Shown here in pieces: positions 54,277 to 62,228 of a DNA stretch of 64,000 nt (positions are counted from its first letter, which is position 1; every line of letters starts with the position of its first letter). The notes under the pieces are model-generated. The model saw only the letters and a program-made list of their open reading frames with translations, ran no database searches and was not told the DNA's origin. Origin of the DNA: WHTK01 sp963711035 (lineage in GTDB: Bacteria; Chloroflexota; Dehalococcoidia; DSTF01; WHTK01); contig CAVQCN010000005.1 of NCBI GenBank assembly GCA_963711035.1, positions 372,001-436,000 on the forward strand, read 5' to 3'. Both the position numbers and the translations under genes were made by a program.

Positions 54277-55083
54277 TCAGGCCGTTCGATGAGCGCCGCT
54301 GGCGGCGACGCTCCCGTTGGACATGCTGCCGTCTTCGAGCCCGCCGAAGCGACGGCCGCGGCGGGCGTACTCGGCCAGTGCCCGGTCGACCTCGGCTTCG
54401 TCGAAGTCGGGCCAGTAGGCCGGCGTCGAGTAGTACTCGGCGTAGGCAGCCTGCCAGATGAGGAAGTTCGAGAGGCGCATCTCGCCGGCGGTCCGAATCA
54501 CGAGGTCCGGGTCCGGAATGCCGTGGGTGTTGAGGTAGCAGGAGAAGAGGTCCTCGTCGATGCGGTCGGGGAGCACGCCGTCGGCGACGATGCGCCGCAC
54601 TGCCTCGACGATCTCGGCGCGACCGCCGTAGTTGAAGGCCACACAGACGGTGAGGCCATCGTTGTCGCGCGTCAGGGCGATCGCCTCCCGGACGCGGCGC
54701 TGCAAGTCCGGCGAGAGCGGGTCGAGGCTGCCGAGATGCAGCAGGCGGACGTTGTTTTCGTGCAGCGCGTTGAGCTCGCGGTCGATGACGCGGCCGACGA
54801 GGCGCATGAGAGGGTTGACCTCCTGCTTGGGGCGCTTCCAGTTCTCCGTCGAGAAGGCGTACAGCGTGAGGTATTTGACCTGCCGCTCGCCGAACGCGGT
54901 GATGATGCGGCGCAAGTTCTCGGTGCCAGCGCGATGGCCCGCCTGCCGCGAGAGGCCGCGTTCCTTTGCCCAGCGACCGTTGCCGTCCATGATGACAGCG
55001 ACGTGGCAAGGAACGACGGCCGGAACCGGAACTGAGGGGCGGCTGGTTGCGACGGGGCGGGAAATGGCGGGGCGAATGACCAT
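54277..55083 (-). CDS. uppS: Isoprenyl transferase (undecaprenyl diphosphate synthase)
   Basis: The 268-residue cis-prenyltransferase has the catalytic Asp in AVIMDGNGRWAKERGL, YAFSTENWKRP and IRTAGEMRLSNFLIWQAAY. The RTSGE consensus is RTAGE here. The first 25 residues and a C-terminal 30 residues are not conserved. It makes the lipid carrier for cell-wall synthesis. It follows frr by 15 bases. Confidence 0.94.
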   Translation of the reverse strand: MVIRPAISRPVATSRPSVPVPAVVPCHVAVIMDGNGRWAKERGLSRQAGHRAGTENLRRIITAFGERQVKYLTLYAFSTENWKRPKQEVNPLMRLVGRVIDRELNALHENNVRLLHLGSLDPLSPDLQRRVREAIALTRDNDGLTVCVAFNYGGRAEIVEAVRRIVADGVLPDRIDEDLFSCYLNTHGIPDPDLVIRTAGEMRLSNFLIWQAAYAEYYSTPAYWPDFDEAEVDRALAEYARRGRRFGGLEDGSMSNGSVAASGAHRTA

Positions 55084-55098
55084 CAGGACACTGGAGGC

Positions 55099-55659
55099 TT
55101 ACACCTCCATGAGCTCAGACTCCTTGTCGTGGCCGCGCTGCTCGATGGCGGCGACGTAGCGGTCCGTCAGCTTCTGCAGCTGGTCCTGGGCGCGGCGCAG
55201 GTCGTCTTCGGTGACCTCCTTGCCCTGCACCAGCTTGCGCACCTGCTCAATGCCGTCGCGGCGCACATTGCGCACGGCCACACGCCCCTCTTCGATGCGC
55301 TTCTGCACGACCTTGATCAGATCCTTGCGGCGCTGCTCGGTGAGAGGCGGGATGGCGAGACGGATCATTGTGCCGTCGGTCGAGGGCGTCAGCCCCAGGT
55401 CGGAGGACTGGATCGCCTTCTCGATGGCGGAAACCGCGTTGCGGTCCCACGGCTGGATCGTCAGGAGACGTGCTTCCGGAGCCGCGACGGTGGCCATCTG
55501 ATTAATGGCCAACATGCTGCCGAAGTAATCGACGCGCACGTGATCGACGAGGCCGACATGGGCATGACCGGTGCGAATGGCGGCCAGCTCGCGGTCGACC
55601 GCTTCGACCGACTTCTCCATGTGGCTCTCGCAGGTGGAAATGACGTCCTCGATCATCAC
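55099..55659 (-). CDS. frr: Ribosome recycling factor
   Basis: The 186-residue protein has the L-shaped RRF sequence: HMEKSVEAVDRELAAIRTGH, RLLTIQPWDRNAVSAIEKAI and IPPLTEQRRKDLIKVVQKRI. It splits post-termination ribosomes with EF-G. pyrH, normally between tsf and frr, is absent; the gap is 28 bases. Confidence 0.96.
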   Translation of the reverse strand: MMIEDVISTCESHMEKSVEAVDRELAAIRTGHAHVGLVDHVRVDYFGSMLAINQMATVAAPEARLLTIQPWDRNAVSAIEKAIQSSDLGLTPSTDGTMIRLAIPPLTEQRRKDLIKVVQKRIEEGRVAVRNVRRDGIEQVRKLVQGKEVTEDDLRRAQDQLQKLTDRYVAAIEQRGHDKESELMEV

Positions 55660-55688
55660 GACACCTCGACGAATGACGGCGGGCGCGG

Positions 55689-56195
55689 TTACTCGGCGCC
55701 CAGTTCGAAGCGTGAAAAGCGCCGAACCTGGATGTTCTCTCCGGTCTTACCTATCGTCTCGTTGATAAGCTGGCGAATGTTCTTGCCCGGGTCGCGGATG
55801 TAAGGCTGCTCCAGCAGCACCATTTCTTCCTTGTGACCCTCGGAGCCGGACGGCAGATCATCTTCCGAGACGACCAGCGGGTTGGCAGCAGCGACCTGCA
55901 TGGCGATCTCGTGGGCCAGCGTCTGAAACTCGGGCGTGCGGGCCACGAAGTCCGTCTCGCAGTTGACCTCGACGATGGCGCCAATGCGTCCGGCGTGGAT
56001 GTAGCTCTCGATCAGGCCCTGGGCGGTGACGCGATCTGCCTTCTTCGCGGCCGTGGCGATGCCCTGCTCAGCAAGGATATCGATCGCCTTCTCAATGTCG
56101 CCGCTACTGGATTCGAGGGCGCGTTTGCAGTCCATAACGCCGGCACCGCTACGCTCTCGAAGCTCTTTGATGAGGTCGAGTGATATTTCCGACAA
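55689..56195 (-). CDS. tsf: Elongation factor Ts (short form)
   Basis: The 168-residue EF-Ts has the N-terminal UBA-like domain (LIKELRERSGAGVMDCKRAL) and one core subdomain with VEVNCETDFVARTPEFQTLA. It is shorter than the 280-residue enterobacterial protein, a form also seen in other Chloroflexota. It recycles EF-Tu. The gene is 6 bases after rpsB. Confidence 0.95.
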   Translation of the reverse strand: MSEISLDLIKELRERSGAGVMDCKRALESSSGDIEKAIDILAEQGIATAAKKADRVTAQGLIESYIHAGRIGAIVEVNCETDFVARTPEFQTLAHEIAMQVAAANPLVVSEDDLPSGSEGHKEEMVLLEQPYIRDPGKNIRQLINETIGKTGENIQVRRFSRFELGAE

Positions 56196-56201
56196 CGGGT
56201 A

Positions 56202-57020
56202 CTACTCCTCGGTAGTTGCAGCAGGGGCTGATGCTTCTTCTGATGCGCTGCCGGGCGCCGGCTCGTCCGGCGAGGCGCTGTAGGTGCGCTGGCCATCTTC
56301 GCCGAAGTCGAACTCCTCGCCGCCGGCACCGTAGTCGCGGCGCTGGTTGCCCTCGATCACGGCATCGGCGATGCGGGTCGTGACCAGACGGACTGCGCGA
56401 ATCGCGTCGTCATTCGACGGGATCGGGTAGTCGATGAGGTTGGGGTTGCAGTTGGTGTCCGTCATGGCAACGATGGGGATGCCCGTGCGGTTGGCCTCAG
56501 CGACAGAGATGTACTCCATGCTCGGGTCCACGATGTACACGGCCGAAGGCAGCTTGGTCATCTCCTTGATGCCGCCGAAGTGGCGGTTGAGGCGCTCGAT
56601 CTCTTCTTCGATCTTGAGGACGTCTTTCTTGGGCAGGCGGGTAAACTCGCCACGTTCGATGGCGTCTTCCAACCGCACCAGGTGGTCAATACGCCCCTGG
56701 ATGGTGCTGAAGTTGGTCAGCGTGCCGCCGAGCCAGCGCGTGTTCACGTAGGGCATGCCGCAGCGAGAGGCTTCCGTCTGAATCGTCTCCTGAGCCTGCT
56801 TCTTGGTGCCGACGAACAGGATCGTGCCGCCGTTTGCGACGGTCTCGGACACCCACTCGCTCGCCTCTTCCAGACGGCGAACCGTCTGCTGCAGGTCGAT
56901 GATGTGAATGCCGTTGCGCTGGGTGAAGATGAAGGGCCGCATGCGCGGATCCCAGCGCCTGGTCTGATGGCCGAAGTGTGCCCCGGCCTCTAGGAGCGAT
57001 TTCATCGTTACGGTTGCCAC
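56202..57020 (-). CDS. rpsB: 30S ribosomal protein S2
   Basis: The 272-residue protein starts with GTG 57020 (MATVTMKSLLEAGAHFGHQT) and has the S2 signatures TRRWDPRMRPFIFTQRNGIH and IPIVAMTDTNCNPNLIDYPI. Its C-terminal tail is acidic (PAPGSASEEASAPAATTEE). The start was chosen from the conserved N-terminus; the frame extends to 57095. It leads the cluster rpsB-tsf-frr-uppS-cdsA-dxr-rseP-ispG. Confidence 0.96.
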   Translation of the reverse strand: MATVTMKSLLEAGAHFGHQTRRWDPRMRPFIFTQRNGIHIIDLQQTVRRLEEASEWVSETVANGGTILFVGTKKQAQETIQTEASRCGMPYVNTRWLGGTLTNFSTIQGRIDHLVRLEDAIERGEFTRLPKKDVLKIEEEIERLNRHFGGIKEMTKLPSAVYIVDPSMEYISVAEANRTGIPIVAMTDTNCNPNLIDYPIPSNDDAIRAVRLVTTRIADAVIEGNQRRDYGAGGEEFDFGEDGQRTYSASPDEPAPGSASEEASAPAATTEE

Positions 57021-57098
57021 GCCTCTACGCGCCCTCCTCGATTTTCCGCCCGGAATGCCCGATCCGGGCCCCGAATCATATCTGCTTTGCGGCACTCA

Positions 57099-57139
57099 AG
57101 TATAGCATGATGGCCGGACGATCTCGGCCCGGCCATCAT
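57099..57139 (-). promoter_or_regulatory. Hairpin and extended -10 promoter ahead of rpsB
   Basis: The arms ATGATGGCCGG (57107-57117) and CCGGCCATCAT (57129-57139) form an 11-bp stem that could end the upstream lipoprotein transcript. Directly after it on the minus strand is TGCTATACT, an extended -10 box (57104-57099) with no good -35, giving a start near 57092. Confidence 0.5.
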
Positions 57140-57158
57140 GGAGTCAGCGCTCTCGCGA

Positions 57159-58061
57159 TCAGTTGCTCGGCGGCGTGATGTCGAAGTTGCTGTTGATGTC
57201 GGTGATATCCAGGTTCATCTTGAGGTTGAAGGGCGCGTTGTCCGCGTCCGTGCCGATCATCTCCACCCGCATACGTACCGGCACGCCGTCGCTCGTCAAC
57301 CAGACCTGAAAGTTGAACGTCGTAAGGTCGGTGATGTCGGCGCTGTTGCCGAAGAAGCCACCCAGCGTGCTGCGCAGCGTATTGTAGGTCTCCTTATCAA
57401 TGCCGCACATGTGCGTTTCGACGCCATTGACCGTCTCCGTGCTGCTGCTGCAGTTGAACTGATTGAGCGTCGTCGTGAAGTCGCTGTCGCTCCAGAAGGC
57501 GTTGATGAAGATCACGTCCTGAACGTCAGACGGAGTAGCCGGCTGCGGACCCTGCACGAGACCACCGACGTCCTGCCACTGCTGGTCGCCAATCACGGTC
57601 CGTGTGATATCGAGGCCCGAGATATTGAGGTCAGTCTGGGCCTTGTCGGGCGCAACGTAGGCGCCCGTAACCGCCATGGACACGTCGCCGGAGGAGTCAC
57701 CCGATCCGAGGGTACTAGCCAGTTCGCTGAGAGCACCGCCGTTGCCGGAGATGTTCAGCGCGTACTTGTAACTGGTAAGGCTGGAGAGCGGCGAAGCCGT
57801 CGCGCCACCCGAGGAATCGGACGAAGCCGCCGTCGCGGTCACGGCGGGTGCACTGGATGAGCCGTTGTTGCTGCCGGACTGACTGCCGCTGCCCGACGTC
57901 GCGGCCGGCGCCGCCGCAGGCGTATCCGTGGACGTCGTCGAGCTCTTCTTGCTGCCGCCGCAACCGACGACCAGCGCAGCGATGAGGATCGCTCCGATCG
58001 TGAGGCCGAAGATGCGTTTGACGCCGGATGGCGAGATCAAGGCCGTGTTGGTGTGTGGCAC
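57159..58061 (-). CDS. LppX/LprAFG-like lipoprotein
   Basis: The 300-residue lipoprotein has a signal sequence and lipobox (AALVVGC), then a Ser/Thr/Ala/Gly linker of about 60 residues. Its folded domain (SYKYALNISGNGGALSELAS, DVSMAVTGAYVAPDKAQTDL, VWLTSDGVPVRMRVEM) has the strand pattern of the LppX_LprAFG family, which holds lipids in a half-barrel. The fold assignment is by pattern and tentative. It lies upstream of rpsB but is separated by a hairpin. Confidence 0.7.
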   Translation of the reverse strand: MPHTNTALISPSGVKRIFGLTIGAILIAALVVGCGGSKKSSTTSTDTPAAAPAATSGSGSQSGSNNGSSSAPAVTATAASSDSSGGATASPLSSLTSYKYALNISGNGGALSELASTLGSGDSSGDVSMAVTGAYVAPDKAQTDLNISGLDITRTVIGDQQWQDVGGLVQGPQPATPSDVQDVIFINAFWSDSDFTTTLNQFNCSSSTETVNGVETHMCGIDKETYNTLRSTLGGFFGNSADITDLTTFNFQVWLTSDGVPVRMRVEMIGTDADNAPFNLKMNLDITDINSNFDITPPSN

Positions 58062-58301
58062 CGGAAAGCTGCTCCCTTCGGGGCTTCGAGATTCCCTGAC
58101 TGACTATCGACGCGACTCGGTAATCCGCCTGGCGATGCGGCGTTATGACGGGTTCATCAGCGCCATAAATTTCACTGATCCAGCCGTGAGGTCAGCTTAG
58201 CCCAGCTAGCGCCCTTACGCCAATCGATCCTACGAACAACTGTGCCAGAGTGGATTGGCGTACAGCGCGAATCTGCCTATCGTCCGCGCGAGGTGTGAGA
58301 G

Positions 58302-59120
58302 ATGATCGATGCTCGCGACAAGGTAACGAACCCGGCCGGCCGCTTCAAGATTGACCCCAAGAGGCTGATCGGCATCGCCCTGCACCACAGCGTGAGCGGC
58401 GATTACCTGACGCACCAGTCGAGCGAAGCGGATGAGATCGGCCAGCTGCAGGCCATCGACCGCTACCACGTCTCGGAGGGCTTCGGCGGCATTGGCTACC
58501 ACCTGGCCGCCTTCGCCTCCGGCCGCGTCTACCAGACCGGCGACCTCGACGGCGCCCGCGCTCACGTTGCCAACCGTAACCAGGAGCTCATCGGCATCGT
58601 CGCTATCGGCACATTCACGGACCGCCTGCCCGACCGGCCGCAGATCAACGCGCTGTTCGAGGCGATCGCCTTCGTAGACGCCTTCGTCGGCCGCACGCTT
58701 ACGGTGAAGGGACACCGCGACTGGGCGGTCGAGGGCCAGGGAACCCTGTGTCCGGGCCGCATCGACGAATTCGATTGGACTTCGCCGCCGCAGCCCGGGT
58801 CCGGTGTCATGGTGCGGTTCAACGGCATCGCGACGTGGTTCGAGGGCCGCAGCCTGCCGGACGGCGCCCAGGGCGGCGTGCTCGACGCGAGAGCGGCTTT
58901 CACGCTGCCGGCCGAGGCCCGCGCGCTACGGCTCGAGGTGGCACTGAAGCAAGGAGCCTTCTCCGCCGGCGACACGACCTACGCTGGACGAGTCGACGAC
59001 CGCTACGGCGCGCGTCTGGGCATCATCGACGTGGACCTGCTGCCGGACGGCAGCCTGCGCTACGACTGTCCGCCGGGGACGGTCGTAGCGCGCATAGGCT
59101 GTCTCGGGTACTGGGCCTAA
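58302..59120 (+). CDS. N-acetylmuramoyl-L-alanine amidase-like (PGRP fold) protein
   Basis: The 272-residue protein has an amidase_2/PGRP domain over residues 20-155: IALHHSVSGD, YHVSEGFGGIGYHLAAFASG and VKGHRDWAVEGQGTLCPG, giving the zinc ligands His, His and Cys. No signal peptide is visible. The C-terminal 110 residues are an unknown beta-rich domain (VMVRFNGIATWFEGRS, YGARLGIIDVDLLPDGS). It resembles phage endolysins, but no phage genes are near. Its stop overlaps the convergent gene by four bases. Confidence 0.85.
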   Translation: MIDARDKVTNPAGRFKIDPKRLIGIALHHSVSGDYLTHQSSEADEIGQLQAIDRYHVSEGFGGIGYHLAAFASGRVYQTGDLDGARAHVANRNQELIGIVAIGTFTDRLPDRPQINALFEAIAFVDAFVGRTLTVKGHRDWAVEGQGTLCPGRIDEFDWTSPPQPGSGVMVRFNGIATWFEGRSLPDGAQGGVLDARAAFTLPAEARALRLEVALKQGAFSAGDTTYAGRVDDRYGARLGIIDVDLLPDGSLRYDCPPGTVVARIGCLGYWA

Positions 59121-60103
59121 CGACCGGCGATGGGGCTGGTCTCGCAGGCGATGCCGTTGCCGTTCTCGTCGAGGTGGCTCGGGTCACCCGGCACCGCATC
59201 GAAGTACGCCTGGGCCTCGGCTTGCGTGGCGAAGTCGCTGCAGTCGTAGGCGTCACCCGGCAGGTACTGCGAGCCGGCGGTAGGCGGCGTCGAAGGCGGC
59301 GGCGAGGTTTCTACCGAACTCTCGCTCTGCGGAGAAGTCGAGGTGCCGCCACCGGAGGACGAGCCTGATGGCGAGCCTGATGGCGAGACAGTAGCCGGCT
59401 GAGCCAGGCTGCTCAGATCCACGAAGACGGGACCCGTCCAATCAGGAAACGACTGGTCGCTATTCGACGTGACCGAGGCGTAGCAGGAGCCCTGGTACGT
59501 GAAGGGGCAGTAGTGAGATGTAGGCGAGGCTGCCCATGGAGAACTGAAACATCCGTTGTACGTGCAGTAGGGGTAGCCAATGCCGTTGTAGCCGGCGGAG
59601 CCGCAACCGGCCCACGCTCCAGCCCAGCCAAGGGGCGTCGGTCCGCTCACACTCTGGTAGTAACCGCCCAGCCAGTAGGCATTCCAGACGGAGAGCGCCG
59701 GGCTACACGCGTAGCTCGCCGGCAAGAGGGCGCCACAGGCGGTGAAGCCCTGCACCGGCGACGTGATCCAGCCCGACGGTGTCAGCGTGTTGACGCGCCA
59801 GTAGTACGGCAGACCTCCGGCGAGCCCCGTCCAATCGAGCGTGCTGGAGTTAGGGTCAAGCGGGCCAATGCCGAGGAAGGCACCGTTGAAGAAGCCGTTC
59901 GGCGAGGTCGAGAAATCGACCCATTGCTGCGTACCGGCAGGGATAGGGGCCCAGGTGAACTTGGCGGTGCCCGTACCGCCTGCACAGGTCGCCAAAGGGG
60001 AATAGAGGAACGGCCCATCTGCCCTGGCGGAACCAGACGAGGATGCCGAGAAGGCGACCAACGCTACGAATAGCGCTATGACGGGGATAGTCAGCTTCTT
60101 CAT
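59117..60103 (-). CDS. Secreted protein with C-terminal Excalibur calcium-binding domain
   Basis: The 328-residue protein has a signal peptide (MKKLTIPVIALFVALVAFSA, then SARADG) and an aromatic, glycine-rich central region with many cysteines. A Ser/Thr/Gly/Pro linker follows. The Excalibur motif YDCSDFATQAEAQAYFDAVP with DENGNGIACE ends the protein. It is exported and may bind calcium. ATG 60103 has an AAGGAAG site upstream and is preferred over the frame's upper limit at 60145. Confidence 0.82.
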   Translation of the reverse strand: MKKLTIPVIALFVALVAFSASSSGSARADGPFLYSPLATCAGGTGTAKFTWAPIPAGTQQWVDFSTSPNGFFNGAFLGIGPLDPNSSTLDWTGLAGGLPYYWRVNTLTPSGWITSPVQGFTACGALLPASYACSPALSVWNAYWLGGYYQSVSGPTPLGWAGAWAGCGSAGYNGIGYPYCTYNGCFSSPWAASPTSHYCPFTYQGSCYASVTSNSDQSFPDWTGPVFVDLSSLAQPATVSPSGSPSGSSSGGGTSTSPQSESSVETSPPPSTPPTAGSQYLPGDAYDCSDFATQAEAQAYFDAVPGDPSHLDENGNGIACETSPIAGR

Positions 60104-60465
60104 AGATTCGACACTTCCTTGGTTATGTAAGGACCAGCACTGCACATCCTAAGGCCATCTTCGGCAAATGGCGATACTTCTGAAGCAAAAAGTGGCCTTT
60201 CGAATCAGGAAGTCAGTCGCCACACGCCTCAGAAGGCCCGACGCACACTCGTCATCAGAGCTTCGTGCGCTCTTGTACGAGACACTGCGCGAGCGTTCGG
60301 ACGCAACACCTCGCCTCTTGGCCATACGTCAATCCGCGGCACATGCAGACGCCACAGAGGCCTCCGATGGGACCGCCTTCCGGTCTCCCAGATGTCGAAT
60401 CTCCTTCACCGTCCGTTAGCGGATGGGTAAGGAGCGCCATGTCTCGAATGAAGCGGTTGAAAAGC
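60104..60465. other. Intergenic region without recognised features
   Basis: No gene, RNA or repeat was recognised. An 83-codon open frame on the plus strand (60168-60419) has no ribosome site and no domain-like sequence. Confidence 0.5.
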
Positions 60466-60852
60466 TCAGGCGCGAGGCGGGCGCAGCTTGAAGACTTCCG
60501 GCACCCAGTTGATCGCCAGTTCCGGCGGCTTGTCCAGGATCTCCTCCAGGGAGACCGCACGGCCGGGCTTGTCGGCCTGAGCGGAGACCGTGGCTTTCAC
60601 GTCGCGGCCAAAGATGCTGCGCCGGTACCAGGTGAACTGTGACTTGCCCTCGGCGTCGCTCTCGCGCTTGATCTCCTCGGATTTGAAATTGGGCACGAAG
60701 CTGCCATCGCCCACCAGGGTAAGCACGACGTCCTCGCCCGCCACGGGTGCGCCGGACTCATCAGTCAGCAGGATCCGGTAGTGACGTCGCGTCGTGTTCG
60801 ACGAAGCTTCTTCGAAAATCGAGACCGATACAGGTGATGCCGTGTCGCTCAT
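60466..60852 (-). CDS. Ig-like (Big_1 type) domain protein, unknown
   Basis: The 128-residue protein reads like a single bacterial Ig-like domain: SIFEEASSNTTRRHYRILLT, DESGAPVAGEDVVLTLVGDG, SQFTWYRRSIFGRDVKATVS, with the pattern of invasin/intimin repeats. It has no signal peptide. The C-terminus ends with VPEVFKLRPPRA. Function is unknown; the BNR-repeat gene lies upstream on the same strand. Confidence 0.6.
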   Translation of the reverse strand: MSDTASPVSVSIFEEASSNTTRRHYRILLTDESGAPVAGEDVVLTLVGDGSFVPNFKSEEIKRESDAEGKSQFTWYRRSIFGRDVKATVSAQADKPGRAVSLEEILDKPPELAINWVPEVFKLRPPRA

Positions 60853-60988
60853 GTTCCCCTCGTTGCAGCGATTCGGAAACGCATCCTCACCGCCAACCGA
60901 TTGTGAATGTGTACGGCATAGGAATTACGAAATCGGACCGCAACTGTCAAGTTCCGGACAAGAGTGGCCCAGTCCCGTCACACACCGG

Positions 60989-61933
60989 CTAGACGATCGC
61001 CAGCGAGCGGATCGGCGCAAGACCCTCTGCCAGAAGCTGCCAGCTTTCGCCCGAGTCGTCGCTGCGATAGACGTCGCCACCGGCAGCAGCGTAGAGGTTA
61101 CCGGATTCGTCCTCGGTGAGTGCGCCGACCATGACGTCGAATCGGGGCGGCAAGCCGGCCTCGAGGCGTCGCCAGGTCTCGCCGTGGTCATCGCTGCGGT
61201 AGATGGCGGCGTTCGTGCCTGAGGACCAGGTCGGCGGCGGTCCGGCGGCCGCGGCGGTGAAGAGGCGTCCCTCCGCCTGAGATGCGATGAGCGGCACCGT
61301 GTAGCGGTTAGCAATACCTTCGCGCACGTGGCGCCAATGACCGCCCGCGTCGGCGCTGACGTGGAAGCCGGCGCCGGTCGTTGCGTAGAGCTCAGCGCTG
61401 TTTCGCGCCGGAACGACGGTGTGCACGTCCCAGTAGAGGCCCTCGTTCAGGCTCTGCCACGTGTCGCCGCCGTCCGGGCTGCGGAAGATGCCGCCTTCCT
61501 CGACGCCGATGTAGACGCCGCCCTCGACCTCAGGGTCGGCAGCGATGGAGCGAACGTGCGGGATATGCGGCGGCGGCGGGAAGGTCCACGTCTCGTAGCC
61601 GGGGATGTGTTTCAGCGACTCGCAGGCAGTCCAGGTGAGGCCGCCGTCGTCGCTACGGTAGAGCAACGCCGGTGAAACGCCGAGGTAGAGCCGGCCGGCC
61701 AGGCGCGGATCGGCCGCGAAGGACCAGACTTCGTCCTCGACGGCCCGCGAGTTAACGAGGCTCCAGGTACCCGCGGCGTAGCGCCGCCAGATAGCGCCCG
61801 CCTCGGTTGCGGCAAAGACGCGACCATCAGCCGGAGCCAGGAACGCGCTCTCCGCCGGGCCTTCCTCCGGCTGAACGCCGGCGTCATCTATGTGCAAGAT
61901 GCCGGTTCGAGTGGCTACGAGCAGAGCTGCCAT
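60989..61933 (-). CDS. BNR/Asp-box beta-propeller protein
   Basis: The 314-residue protein contains five Asp-box motifs: YRSDDGGLTW, FRSPDGGDTW, HVSADAGGHW, YRSDDHGETW and YRSDDSGESW, spaced about 40-70 residues apart. It is therefore a sialidase-like beta-propeller without the catalytic tyrosine region. No signal peptide is seen. Such proteins are frequent in Chloroflexota with no known substrate. Confidence 0.82.
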   Translation of the reverse strand: MAALLVATRTGILHIDDAGVQPEEGPAESAFLAPADGRVFAATEAGAIWRRYAAGTWSLVNSRAVEDEVWSFAADPRLAGRLYLGVSPALLYRSDDGGLTWTACESLKHIPGYETWTFPPPPHIPHVRSIAADPEVEGGVYIGVEEGGIFRSPDGGDTWQSLNEGLYWDVHTVVPARNSAELYATTGAGFHVSADAGGHWRHVREGIANRYTVPLIASQAEGRLFTAAAAGPPPTWSSGTNAAIYRSDDHGETWRRLEAGLPPRFDVMVGALTEDESGNLYAAAGGDVYRSDDSGESWQLLAEGLAPIRSLAIV

Positions 61934-62228
61934 CACACCCTCCCTGCACGAGATTCTGGTGACGGGTCGATCTTATACCCCGCGTCGATGCCTCAGCGTT
62001 CGAGAAGAGCCACGTTCTGAGCACACGGACGGCGCGCTGATTTGCGGTTCATCTCGCGTGCTACCAGATTCCATAAGAGCGCCTGGTTTCCAGTACTTCA
62101 ATACGTGAGTGTTAATACCTGATGTTTAGAGCTATAGACAATTTCTTGGGATCTGGCCAGCTTATCCGATAACAATCCACGTCACCCCGGGGGTTCGGGG
62201 ACAGCACACGCGGAGGTACTAGGAAGCA

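Noticed and set aside
58302..59120. Prophage endolysin as a sign of a prophage
   Set aside because: No holin, capsid, integrase or terminase gene is adjacent; the neighbours are chromosomal lipoproteins and secreted proteins.
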